A stretch of DNA of 38,798 bases from an uncultured Ileibacterium sp. (lineage in GTDB: Bacteria > Bacillota > Clostridia > Peptostreptococcales > Anaerovoracaceae): positions 1 to 38,798 of the forward strand of contig CABTXQ010000011.1 of assembly GCA_902488835.1 (NCBI GenBank), in the 5' to 3' direction. The notes beneath the pieces were generated by a model. That model ran no database searches. It worked only from the letters and a program-made list of their open reading frames with translations, and was not told the origin of the DNA. The translations under genes and the position numbers were made by a program. Positions 16,829 to 24,356 of the stretch are shown piece by piece (position 1 is the stretch's first letter; each line of letters starts with the position of its first letter).

Positions 16829-18337
16829 TTAATGATTATTTTTATCGTATATGCTTATAAATTCTTTAGCAATCTCAACATCAGAATCATAGTCTATATA
16901 TCGACTTCCAATTTTGATTGATTTTTCTGCTCCTTTCCCAAGTATAAGATATACCGATTCTTCCTTATTATCGGAAAGTGCTTGCCATATCGCTTCTCGT
17001 CTATCTTCAATTATTTCAATCGGTTTACCAAATTTTGATGCATATTTATATATGTCATTTATTATATCAATAGCGGGCTCTTCTCCCGGATCTTCCGTTG
17101 TAAGGTAGATTTTATCGGCCATCTCACCTGCAATTTTACCGAGGTCTTTCCTCCTATCTATGGCTTTTCCTCCGGTTGAGCCGAATAAGACTACTATTCT
17201 TCTGTCAGGATATTCAGATTTAACGGATTTGAAAATATTCTCAAATGACAATTTATTATGTGCATAATCAACTATAGATATAATCTTCCCATCTTTTGAT
17301 GTGAAAACTTCCATTCTGCCGGAACACCTGGCAGCCAGTACTCCCTCTCTTATATGTGTTATTGGTATGTCTAATTCACGTGCCAAGGCTATCGCAGCTA
17401 AAGCATTTTCAACATTGAATATTCCAGGCATTCCAATTTCAAATTTTTCATTAAAATCTTCAGATTTTACTTTGAATTCAATGCCATTATCATCGGATTT
17501 TTTTATATCGTAAGCGTAAATATCCGCATCTTTCGAAAGTCCGAAGGTTATTATCTTATTGCAATTTTCAGCTCTCTTGATGATCCTGTCAAAATGATCT
17601 GAATTAATATTTATAATTCCTGTATTACATATATCAAATATCTTAAGCTTTGATTCAAAGTAATCATTAAAATCTGGGTGTTCAACCGGGCTTATGTGGT
17701 CTTCAGAAATATTCATGAATATTCCGTAGTTAAAGTTCATGCCACCGACCCTCTCATACTTAAGTGCTTGTGACGAAACTTCCATTTCGAAATACTTAAT
17801 TCCATTATCAAGAGCTGTTCTAAGTATTTTCTGAAGCTCTATCGCTTCCGGTGTTGTATTGTGTGCCGGCAAAGTCTTTATCCCATCATAAAAATCAACA
17901 GACGAAGTGTATCCGCTAAGAGGTTTTCCAAGGCTAGCTAAATATGTGTCAAGTATTGATTTTACAAAATATAGAGTGGTTGACTTACCCTTTGTTCCGG
18001 TTATTCCTATCGTCGTGAGATTATTAGAAGGATTCTCATAGTATTTTACTGCAACAAGGTACATGGCCTTTCTTATATCATTTACTCTTATAAAAGGAAT
18101 ACCGACCTCATAATCAGTTTCGCTTATATAGAATTTTGCACCACGTATTATTGCCTCTTCAAGGTATTCCTTCTTGAAATGTTGTCCTTTACATATGAAA
18201 AGCGTTCCATCTGACACTTCTTTAGAATTATATGTCAAGTTCGCTACAAGTTCCGTATAATCTTTAATATTTGAATCTTCGAACACTTTGGCTTGTTTAA
18301 GAATATCTATAAAATTTTTAACTGTATGTTTATTCAT
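16829..18337 (-). CDS. murE: MurE-family UDP-MurNAc-dipeptide:amino acid ligase
   Basis: Adds the third stem-peptide residue to UDP-MurNAc-L-Ala-D-Glu in the cytoplasm. The 502 residues have the three-domain Mur ligase plan: a substrate-binding N-domain with LTYNSKEVSDGTLFICKG, the P-loop GITGTKGKST (111-120), HNTTPEAIELQ, MEVSSQAL, NISEDH, ADYAHN-like VDYAHN, LFGSTGGKAIDRR and LGKGAEKS. At the amino-acid selector the DNPR motif of diaminopimelate enzymes is replaced by EDPGEEP (415-421). The arginine that contacts diaminopimelate is absent, so lysine, ornithine or another residue is more likely. It starts in a TAATG overlap with the preceding dehydrogenase gene. No other mur gene is near. 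Confidence 0.88.
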   Translation of the reverse strand: MNKHTVKNFIDILKQAKVFEDSNIKDYTELVANLTYNSKEVSDGTLFICKGQHFKKEYLEEAIIRGAKFYISETDYEVGIPFIRVNDIRKAMYLVAVKYYENPSNNLTTIGITGTKGKSTTLYFVKSILDTYLASLGKPLSGYTSSVDFYDGIKTLPAHNTTPEAIELQKILRTALDNGIKYFEMEVSSQALKYERVGGMNFNYGIFMNISEDHISPVEHPDFNDYFESKLKIFDICNTGIININSDHFDRIIKRAENCNKIITFGLSKDADIYAYDIKKSDDNGIEFKVKSEDFNEKFEIGMPGIFNVENALAAIALARELDIPITHIREGVLAARCSGRMEVFTSKDGKIISIVDYAHNKLSFENIFKSVKSEYPDRRIVVLFGSTGGKAIDRRKDLGKIAGEMADKIYLTTEDPGEEPAIDIINDIYKYASKFGKPIEIIEDRREAIWQALSDNKEESVYLILGKGAEKSIKIGSRYIDYDSDVEIAKEFISIYDKNNH

Positions 18338-19074
18338 TATACTGTGAAACCTCCATCATCGCTTATCACCTGACCGGTAATAAATGATGCATTATCAGAT
18401 GATAGAAAAGAAACGAGTTCAGCAATATCTTCAGGCTTTCCAAGCCTTCTCAAAGGTGTTTCTTCTGCAAGGCTTTCAAGTGAATCGGAAGAAAGCTCAT
18501 CGAGCATTTCTGTATCTATTACACCTGGTGCTACGCAGTTAACCCTTATGCCGCTCGGAGCAAGCTCAGAAGCAAGAGACCTTGAAAATCCAATAATCGC
18601 AGCCTTTGAAGCTGAGTATGCGCTCTCGCAAGATGCACCCCTTATTCCCCACATAGAGGATATCATGACAATGCATCCCCTGTGTTCACTTAGCATATAT
18701 GGTATCGCACACTTAACAGCATTAAAAGTACCGTCCACATTGACTGCGAATATCTTCCTCCACTTATCCTCTGTAATGTCCTGTATTTGACCTGTTCCCG
18801 AAATACCTGCATTGGTAACAAGAAGATCAACTTCACCAAGGGATTCTCTAACAGTAGTAAACATATCTTCTACCTGTGAAGTGTCAGAAACATCAGCTTT
18901 TACTATAATCCCTTTCTGACCTTCCAACTGAATTTTGCTAAGGACTTCTCTGGCACGGTCCTCGTTATTATTATAATTAACTGCAACGTCGTATCCATCC
19001 ATTGCAAGTCTTATGGCAATCGCAGCTCCTATCCCCCTTGAAGAGCCGGTTACAAGTGCTACTTTATTAGACAT
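18337..19074 (-). CDS. Short-chain dehydrogenase/reductase (FabG-like)
   Basis: A 245-residue classical SDR: cofactor motif VTGSSRGIGAAIA near the N-terminus, NNAG-equivalent TNAGISG, catalytic serine in MISSMWG, YSASK catalytic pair, and RVNCVAPGVIDTEM. The ending GQVISDDGGFTV is typical of 3-oxoacyl-ACP reductases. FabG is the nearest label, but there is no acyl carrier protein or fab gene around, so the substrate is open. I start at ATG 19074 with GGGAG upstream; the frame extends to 19116, inside a perfect inverted repeat. Its stop overlaps the murE start by one base, implying coupled expression with murE. Confidence 0.85.
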   Translation of the reverse strand: MSNKVALVTGSSRGIGAAIAIRLAMDGYDVAVNYNNNEDRAREVLSKIQLEGQKGIIVKADVSDTSQVEDMFTTVRESLGEVDLLVTNAGISGTGQIQDITEDKWRKIFAVNVDGTFNAVKCAIPYMLSEHRGCIVMISSMWGIRGASCESAYSASKAAIIGFSRSLASELAPSGIRVNCVAPGVIDTEMLDELSSDSLESLAEETPLRRLGKPEDIAELVSFLSSDNASFITGQVISDDGGFTV

Positions 19075-19096
19075 AGAAATTCTCCCTAACATTAAT

Positions 19097-19130
19097 ATAA
19101 AACCTATATAAGTCATTATATAGGTTTTAT
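19097..19130. repeat. Perfect 15-bp inverted repeat in the SDR-murE leader
   Basis: ATAAAACCTATATAA (19097-19111), a 4-base loop, then its exact reverse complement (19116-19130). On the minus strand the inner stem CCTATATAA...TTATATAGG is followed by UUUUAU, so it could end nagB transcription. A TATAAT (19147-19152, minus) just upstream also places it about +10 of an SDR-murE transcript, where it could be an operator. Confidence 0.75.
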
Positions 19131-19167
19131 CGTGATTTATAAAGTTATTATAAGTTTATATGAGAAT

Positions 19168-19896
19168 TTATGAAAGTTTTGAAGCAGCATCCTTATCAAG
19201 AACCACCGTAACATCTGGATGATCTTGTAGGATTGATGCAGGACAATCAATTGTCTTCTTTCCTGCAATCATGTTCTTGATTGCATCTGCTTTATTTAGA
19301 CCTGTTGCAATCAATATAATCTTCTTCGCTCTCATAATAGATGCGAGTCCCTGTGTTATTGCAAGCTTCGGAACTTCGTCGATATTATCATCAAAGAATC
19401 TTGCATTATCCTTTCTTGTCTGCTCTGTTAATTCCATAATATGAGTTTCGCTGTCAAAAGGACATCCCGGCTCATTAAATGCAATGTGGCCGTCTGAACC
19501 GATTCCCAGCACCTGAATATCAACATCGTATTTCTTTAGCTCATTCTCATAATCCTTTGCTGATTTTTCCGGATCTTCGCAGTCACCGAGAGGTACGTGT
19601 GCATTCTCTTCCTTTATATCTATATGATTGAATAAATTCTCATGCATAAACGTGTAGTATGACTCTCTATGCGATTTAGGAAGCCCGATGTACTCATCAA
19701 GGTTAAATGATATTGTATCAGCATATGAAGTACCGTTCTCTTTGTGATCTTTTATCATCTCCTTGTATAGTCCGACAGGAGAGCTTCCTGTAGCAAGTCC
19801 AAGTACCGGGCGATCTTTTCTTACTATATCCTTCATAACATCGAAAGCGGCCTTAGATACTTCATCATAATTGTCTTTAATTATAATATTGAACAT
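19168..19896 (-). CDS. nagB: Glucosamine-6-phosphate deaminase
   Basis: Converts glucosamine 6-phosphate to fructose 6-phosphate and ammonia, linking amino-sugar use and cell-wall recycling to glycolysis. The 242 residues are the usual size. Motifs are LGLATGSSPVGLY (about 32-44), FNLDEYIGL, VLGIGSDGHIAFNEPG (active-site region), and the C-terminal CPASILQDHPDVTVVLD. ATG 19896 has AGGAGA 8 nt upstream. nagA is not adjacent. A weak AT-rich hairpin (19097-19130) lies about 40 nt downstream. Confidence 0.96.
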   Translation of the reverse strand: MFNIIIKDNYDEVSKAAFDVMKDIVRKDRPVLGLATGSSPVGLYKEMIKDHKENGTSYADTISFNLDEYIGLPKSHRESYYTFMHENLFNHIDIKEENAHVPLGDCEDPEKSAKDYENELKKYDVDIQVLGIGSDGHIAFNEPGCPFDSETHIMELTEQTRKDNARFFDDNIDEVPKLAITQGLASIMRAKKIILIATGLNKADAIKNMIAGKKTIDCPASILQDHPDVTVVLDKDAASKLS

Positions 19897-20060
19897 ATAA
19901 TATATCTCCTATTCTTAACATATTTTCTATACCAAAATAATACTGAGAGATTTTACCACATCTCGATATTCATTACACTTGTTTTTTTTGTGAAAATTCC
20001 ATGGCTATATTGAGTCAGATTCAAATATAAAAAAACTATAAATCACTTGTACCAACTAGC

Positions 20061-21404
20061 TTACTTAGTTTTGTCTCTTCTACCGCCATAATCGTCCGCG
20101 TTTTTTACATTGTTCAGACCACCCTCACGATAAGCTTCGAGTTCATTGTACCTATCCGCTATCCATGAAGACTCGTTTACGTCATTGCATATATCCATAG
20201 ACGGTTTCTCAAGCTTTTTCTCTTTCTCTCTTAAAAATACCGGCTTAAGCAGTATAGGCGTTATAATTGTAGTAACTATTACAACGATAATAACCGGTCC
20301 TATAAATTGCGTTCCAATAAGGCCCATTTCAGCCCCCTTGTCGGCTACGATAAGTGCCACTTCACCTCTCGATATCATTCCTACCCCTATCTGTAGGGAC
20401 TCATGATTATCAAATTTGCATAGCCTTGCACCCGCTCCACAGCCAAGCACCTTGGTAAGCATCGCAACTAACGCAAGTACTACTGCAAACAACAAGATAT
20501 TGACACTCATATCTGGTAGCACAACCTTAAGACCTATGCTTGCGAAAAATATCGGTGACAGGTAGAGGAAACTTATAACCTCAAACCTTGAGGCAAGATA
20601 TGCTTCATTCTGAGTACGTGAAATTATCATTCCTGCTATAAACGCCCCAGTTATATCCGCCACTCCGAAGAATCTCTCTGCACAGTAAGCCATAACAAGT
20701 CCAAACACTAAGGCTATAACAGCATGTCTCTGTCTGGCACGCTCATACCTTGCGCTGAAAGCTACGAAAAACCTGTAAAAAATGTATCCGAACACGGCGC
20801 AGAACACAAAAAATCCGGCTATCCTAAGAAGTACGATCCATATATTTACTGATTTGTTCGCTAGGCTTGTTATAACGGTCAGTGCTATTATTCCAAGAAT
20901 GTCATCTATTACAGCAGCACCGAGAATTGCATTTCCTGCCGGGGTTTTTAGCTTGCCTATCTCTTTCAAAGTTTCTACCGTTATGCTGACAGACGTAGCT
21001 GTAAGTATTATGCCAATAAAAATATTCTGAAGAAATACGGAGCCTACAGCGTCAGAACTTATCAACCCTTCTCTATTAAATACAAGCGCTGTCAGATATC
21101 CTCCTATGAGCGGTATAATAACGCCCGCTACCGCTATAACAAATGAAGCTTTACCCGTCTTCTTCATCTCACTAACATCGGTTTCAAGTCCGGCACAGAA
21201 CATAAGTATAACAACTCCTACTTCAGCTGTTTGCTCTATGTATTCAGTCTGCGTTATCAAACCTATTCCTCCGGTACCGAGTAGAAGTCCTGCGAGCAAT
21301 GCTCCTACAACCTGGGGCATCTTGAATTTCTGCGATACGAGACCAAGTACCTTAGTACTGAGCAGAATAAGCGCTAAATCAAAAAGAAACTTGTAAGATT
21401 CCAT
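20061..21404 (-). CDS. Cation/proton antiporter, CPA2 family (KefB/NapA-like)
   Basis: A 447-residue integral membrane protein with about 12-13 hydrophobic helices and a short hydrophilic C-terminus. Family traits are PQVVGALLAGLLLG near the N-terminus, FCAGLETDVSEMKK, TATSVSITVETLKEIGKL (discontinuous-helix region), AAVIDDILGIIAL with the paired acidic residues of the ion site, and GMISRGEVALIVADKG. No TrkA-N/RCK domain is fused, so it is NapA/KefB-core-like; sodium or potassium cannot be told apart from sequence. No good Shine-Dalgarno lies next to the ATG. The nearest GGAGG is about 45 nt upstream, inside a folded leader (21413-21468). Confidence 0.88.
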   Translation of the reverse strand: MESYKFLFDLALILLSTKVLGLVSQKFKMPQVVGALLAGLLLGTGGIGLITQTEYIEQTAEVGVVILMFCAGLETDVSEMKKTGKASFVIAVAGVIIPLIGGYLTALVFNREGLISSDAVGSVFLQNIFIGIILTATSVSITVETLKEIGKLKTPAGNAILGAAVIDDILGIIALTVITSLANKSVNIWIVLLRIAGFFVFCAVFGYIFYRFFVAFSARYERARQRHAVIALVFGLVMAYCAERFFGVADITGAFIAGMIISRTQNEAYLASRFEVISFLYLSPIFFASIGLKVVLPDMSVNILLFAVVLALVAMLTKVLGCGAGARLCKFDNHESLQIGVGMISRGEVALIVADKGAEMGLIGTQFIGPVIIVVIVTTIITPILLKPVFLREKEKKLEKPSMDICNDVNESSWIADRYNELEAYREGGLNNVKNADDYGGRRDKTK

Positions 21405-21412
21405 AATTGCTG

Positions 21413-21468
21413 ATACCGAAAGCCAAATCGCTTATGGCATACCTCCGTTCTCTTTTATATTTCGGTAT
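21413..21468 (-). promoter_or_regulatory. Folded leader of the antiporter mRNA
   Basis: On the minus strand ATACCGAAA (21460-21468) pairs perfectly with TTTCGGTAT (21413-21421). Between them lie GGAGG followed by ATG-CCA-TAA, and a small hairpin GCCA...UUGGC. A TTGATT-16 nt-TAGAAT promoter candidate upstream would start the transcript at the first base of the outer helix. The ATG of the antiporter follows 8 nt after the helix with no own Shine-Dalgarno. The function is inferred only. Confidence 0.4.
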
Positions 21469-21572
21469 ATTCTACTACTTTCAAGGCTGAAATCAAGGGC
21501 TAGGTGTACAATCATAATTTGAAAAAGTTGGTGGCTTTATTCCTGTCAACATTTTCATTAATTGCAAAAATT

Positions 21573-21611
21573 AAAAAGCTGTAACCGTAAAAATTAAACG
21601 GTTACAGCCTT
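21573..21611 (-). terminator. Intrinsic terminator downstream of tRNA-Ser
   Basis: On the minus strand GGCTGTAACCG pairs with CGGTTACAGC around an AT-rich loop and is followed by UUUUUAAUUUU. It lies immediately after the tRNA 3' CCA. Confidence 0.88.
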
Positions 21612-21618
21612 AAAAAGT

Positions 21619-21706
21619 TGGCGGAGGACACGGGACTCGAACCCGCGAAGCTGTTACGCCTTACCTGATTTCCAATCAGGCTCCTTAGCCGCTCGGTCAA
21701 TCCTCC
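21619..21706 (-). tRNA. tRNA-Ser, anticodon GGA
   Basis: An 88-nt tRNA with 3' CCA encoded. The acceptor arm GGAGGA... pairs with ...TCCTCC before GCCA. The anticodon stem CCTGA/TCAGG holds the loop TTGGAAA, giving GGA (serine, codons UCU/UCC). A long variable arm (GGCGTAACAGCTTCGC region) marks a class II tRNA, as expected for serine. GGTTCGAGTCC is the T-loop arm. It is a single gene, divergent from brnQ and followed by a terminator. Confidence 0.97.
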
Positions 21707-21843
21707 ACGCCCAGAAGATGTTAACACAACCACATATATTAAGCAATACTTTAATTACATATTGTTGTAACTGTTGTAATTATTGGATTTATATAATATC
21801 ATATAATGATTGCGAAAATTGTACATTATCATGGAGAAAAATA

Positions 21844-23193
21844 ATGAAAAAACGTTTAAGTTCAAAGGAATCAATATTTATAGCTATAATGCTTTTCGGT
21901 ATGTTCTTCGGTGCAGGCAATATGATTTTTCCTGTTCACCTAGGTCAGATGGCTGGATATAACGTCTGGCCCGCTGTTATAGGATTTATCATCGTTGGTG
22001 TCGGGATACCAATTCTTGGTGTAGCATCTATAGGAATAACCAAGAGTTCAGGTTTGCTTGAATTAAGCAGCAAGGTAAGCAAGCCTTATGGAATATTTTT
22101 TACTTGTCTACTGTATCTCACAATAGGTCCTTTTTTTGCAATACCACGTTGTGCAACGGTTCCATTTTCCATTGGTGTTGAACCTTTGATTTCATCAAAG
22201 CTTTCAACCGTTTCATTGATAATTTTTACTCTGATCTTTTTTGCACTTGTACTTTATTTTTCGCTTCGTCCAGGAGAAATACTCACCTGGGTAGGAAAGG
22301 TTTTAACTCCACTATTTCTTCTATTACTGAGCATCATGCTGGTGGTTGCATTTGTAAAACCAATGTCCTCTGACATTTCTTCAATAACTCCTGATCCTTC
22401 ATATATGCACGGTGCATTCGGTCTAGGTTTTCTTGAAGGATATAACACTATGGATGCAATAGCGGGACTTGCATTCGGCATTATCGTTGTAAATGAAATC
22501 AAGCGACTCGGTGTAAATGAGCCTACTGATATTGCAAAGAATACACTTAAATCCGGAATTATCAGTGCCTTAATCATGGCATTTATATATATCCTTATCA
22601 CCTTAATGGGAACTCTAAGCCGCGGTAAATTTGAAATTAGCGAGAACGGCAGCATTGCACTTGCTGAGATATCAGGTCATTATTTTGGAACAGCCGGTAC
22701 TATTCTTCTTGCTGCAATAACAACGGTTGCTTGCCTCAAGACATCTATTGGTCTTGTAACAAGTTTTTCCCAAACATTTTCTGAGATGTTTCCTAAGGGA
22801 CCTTCATACAAATTATGGACGATAATAACAACAATGGTTTCATTCTTGATAGCTAATGTTGGGTTATCATCAATAATCAACTATTCAATTCCGGTATTAA
22901 TGCTCCTATATCCACTTGCTATTTCATTGATAATGCTTGGACTATTTAGCAAGCTGTTTAAAGACAGTAGGACTGTGTACTTAAGCGTAACAATATTCGT
23001 GTTTATTGCTGCGATATTCGACTTTATTAAAGCCATTTCAAAAATATTCAATCTTGAATTTCTTGCTCCTATTATCTCTTTTGCAAGCAAGGTCTTCCCA
23101 TTCTTCGACTCCGGATTTGGATGGCTTATACCATCAATAATAGGATTCATTATCGGACTTATATTTATGAATAAAAAGAAAGGCACCATTTAA
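21844..23193 (+). CDS. brnQ: Branched-chain amino acid transporter BrnQ (LIVCS family)
   Basis: Sodium-coupled uptake of leucine, isoleucine and valine. The protein has 449 residues with about 12 transmembrane helices. Family signatures are FGMFFGAGNMIFPVHLGQMAG near the N-terminus, GPFFAIPRCATVPF and GYNTMDAIAGLAFGIIV. The frame is open to 21718, but the added cysteine-rich segment has no family match and no ribosome site. ATG 21844 has GGAGA upstream. It ends inside a terminator stem shared with the convergent buk gene. Confidence 0.95.
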   Translation: MKKRLSSKESIFIAIMLFGMFFGAGNMIFPVHLGQMAGYNVWPAVIGFIIVGVGIPILGVASIGITKSSGLLELSSKVSKPYGIFFTCLLYLTIGPFFAIPRCATVPFSIGVEPLISSKLSTVSLIIFTLIFFALVLYFSLRPGEILTWVGKVLTPLFLLLLSIMLVVAFVKPMSSDISSITPDPSYMHGAFGLGFLEGYNTMDAIAGLAFGIIVVNEIKRLGVNEPTDIAKNTLKSGIISALIMAFIYILITLMGTLSRGKFEISENGSIALAEISGHYFGTAGTILLAAITTVACLKTSIGLVTSFSQTFSEMFPKGPSYKLWTIITTMVSFLIANVGLSSIINYSIPVLMLLYPLAISLIMLGLFSKLFKDSRTVYLSVTIFVFIAAIFDFIKAISKIFNLEFLAPIISFASKVFPFFDSGFGWLIPSIIGFIIGLIFMNKKKGTI

Positions 23194-23217
23194 GCATTGC
23201 TTAGATGATGCCTTTTT
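23178..23217. terminator. Bidirectional terminator between brnQ and buk
   Basis: AAAGGCA...TTAAGCA pairs with TGCTTAg...TGCCTTT with few bulges. It is flanked by an A-run on the left and TTTTT on the right, so it can act on both strands. The brnQ stop codon lies within the stem. Confidence 0.82.
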
Positions 23218-23229
23218 ATAAATTTCTTA

Positions 23230-24288
23230 CTACTTATATGTTTCCCATTTTCCGCTGTGAAGTGCTCTCAATGCACCTTCTGCAAGGGATCTCATCTCCT
23301 CTTCACCAGGTATTCTGATAATAGGAGCAATCTTATTAATATAAGAACTTATCTCTTCGCAGAATCTCTCACTATGTGCCATTCCACCAGTGTAAACTAT
23401 AGCATCTACATTATATCTTAATACTGCACTCATTGCACCGATGTCCTTTGCTAACTGGTATGCGATAGCCTTGAATGCTCCCATGCAAACCTCATCGTTA
23501 TCATCGAATGCCTTATTCTCAACTGTTCTGAAATCCTTGGTGCCTGTATATGAGAATACACCGCCCTGATCTCCAAACTTCTTTCTAGCTTCCTTGTGTG
23601 TGACTCCTGAGAAACAGTAATCGATAAGCTGGCATACAGGTACTCCGCCTGCTCTATCCATTCCCATAGCTCCTTCGTCCTTTACGTTGTTTACATCTAT
23701 TACTCTACCCTTATGGTGGGCTGCAACAGAAACTCCACCTCCAAGGTGAACAACGATCAAATTGAGTTCTTCATATGCTTTTCCTATCTGCATAGAAGCT
23801 CTTCTTGCAACTGCTTTCTGATTGAGTGCATGGAAGAAGCTCTGTCTCTCGAAACCCTTCATGCCTGAATATCTTGCAATATCTTCAAGCTCGTCTGTGC
23901 ATACAGGGTCAACAAAGAATGAAGGAATTGATACCTTGTCTGCAAGTTCCTTTGCAATGTACGGTCCAAGATTCGCAACATGCTCTCCATATGGATGGTT
24001 GATTACATCCTGAATAACTGCATCATTGACTGCATATGTCCCTGATGGAATATGCTTGAACATTCCACCTCTTCCACAAACTGCATCGAAATCTTCAAGC
24101 TTATATCCCTTCTCGGTAAGTGTCTTCATTATAACCTCTTTACGGAAAGGCATTTGATCAGAAATCGACTTATAAGGAGCAAGCTCTTCAGCTGTATGAT
24201 CCAGATTTATCTTAAGTTCTTCCTTATCCTCGTCAAATACAGCAATCTTAGTAGATGTGCCACCTGGATTGATTACCAGAATTTTCAT
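23230..24288 (-). CDS. buk: Butyrate kinase
   Basis: Interconverts butyryl phosphate plus ADP and butyrate plus ATP, the energy-yielding last step of one butyrate route. The 352 residues belong to the ASKHA acetokinase family: ILVINPGGTSTKIAVF at the N-terminus, GRGGMFKHIPSGTYAVN, FFVDPVCTDELEDIARYSG, VVHLGGGVSVAAHHKGRVIDV and VYTGGMAHS. The DELEDIARYSG and GGVSVAAH motifs favour butyrate over acetate kinase; branched-chain acids are also possible substrates. GGAG precedes ATG 24288. It lies 68 nt after pyc with no terminator visible, so they probably share a transcript. A phosphotransbutyrylase gene is not in this window. Confidence 0.93.
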   Translation of the reverse strand: MKILVINPGGTSTKIAVFDEDKEELKINLDHTAEELAPYKSISDQMPFRKEVIMKTLTEKGYKLEDFDAVCGRGGMFKHIPSGTYAVNDAVIQDVINHPYGEHVANLGPYIAKELADKVSIPSFFVDPVCTDELEDIARYSGMKGFERQSFFHALNQKAVARRASMQIGKAYEELNLIVVHLGGGVSVAAHHKGRVIDVNNVKDEGAMGMDRAGGVPVCQLIDYCFSGVTHKEARKKFGDQGGVFSYTGTKDFRTVENKAFDDNDEVCMGAFKAIAYQLAKDIGAMSAVLRYNVDAIVYTGGMAHSERFCEEISSYINKIAPIIRIPGEEEMRSLAEGALRALHSGKWETYK

Positions 24289-24356
24289 TTCGTATTTCTC
24301 CTTTCAATACGTTAATACTTAATTGTTTTACTCAAATAACTCATATGATTATACAT

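Noticed and set aside
21718..21843. 42-residue N-terminal extension of BrnQ
   Set aside because: Cysteine-rich, overlaps promoter-like sequence, has no Shine-Dalgarno, and family members start at the MKKRLSS-like position.
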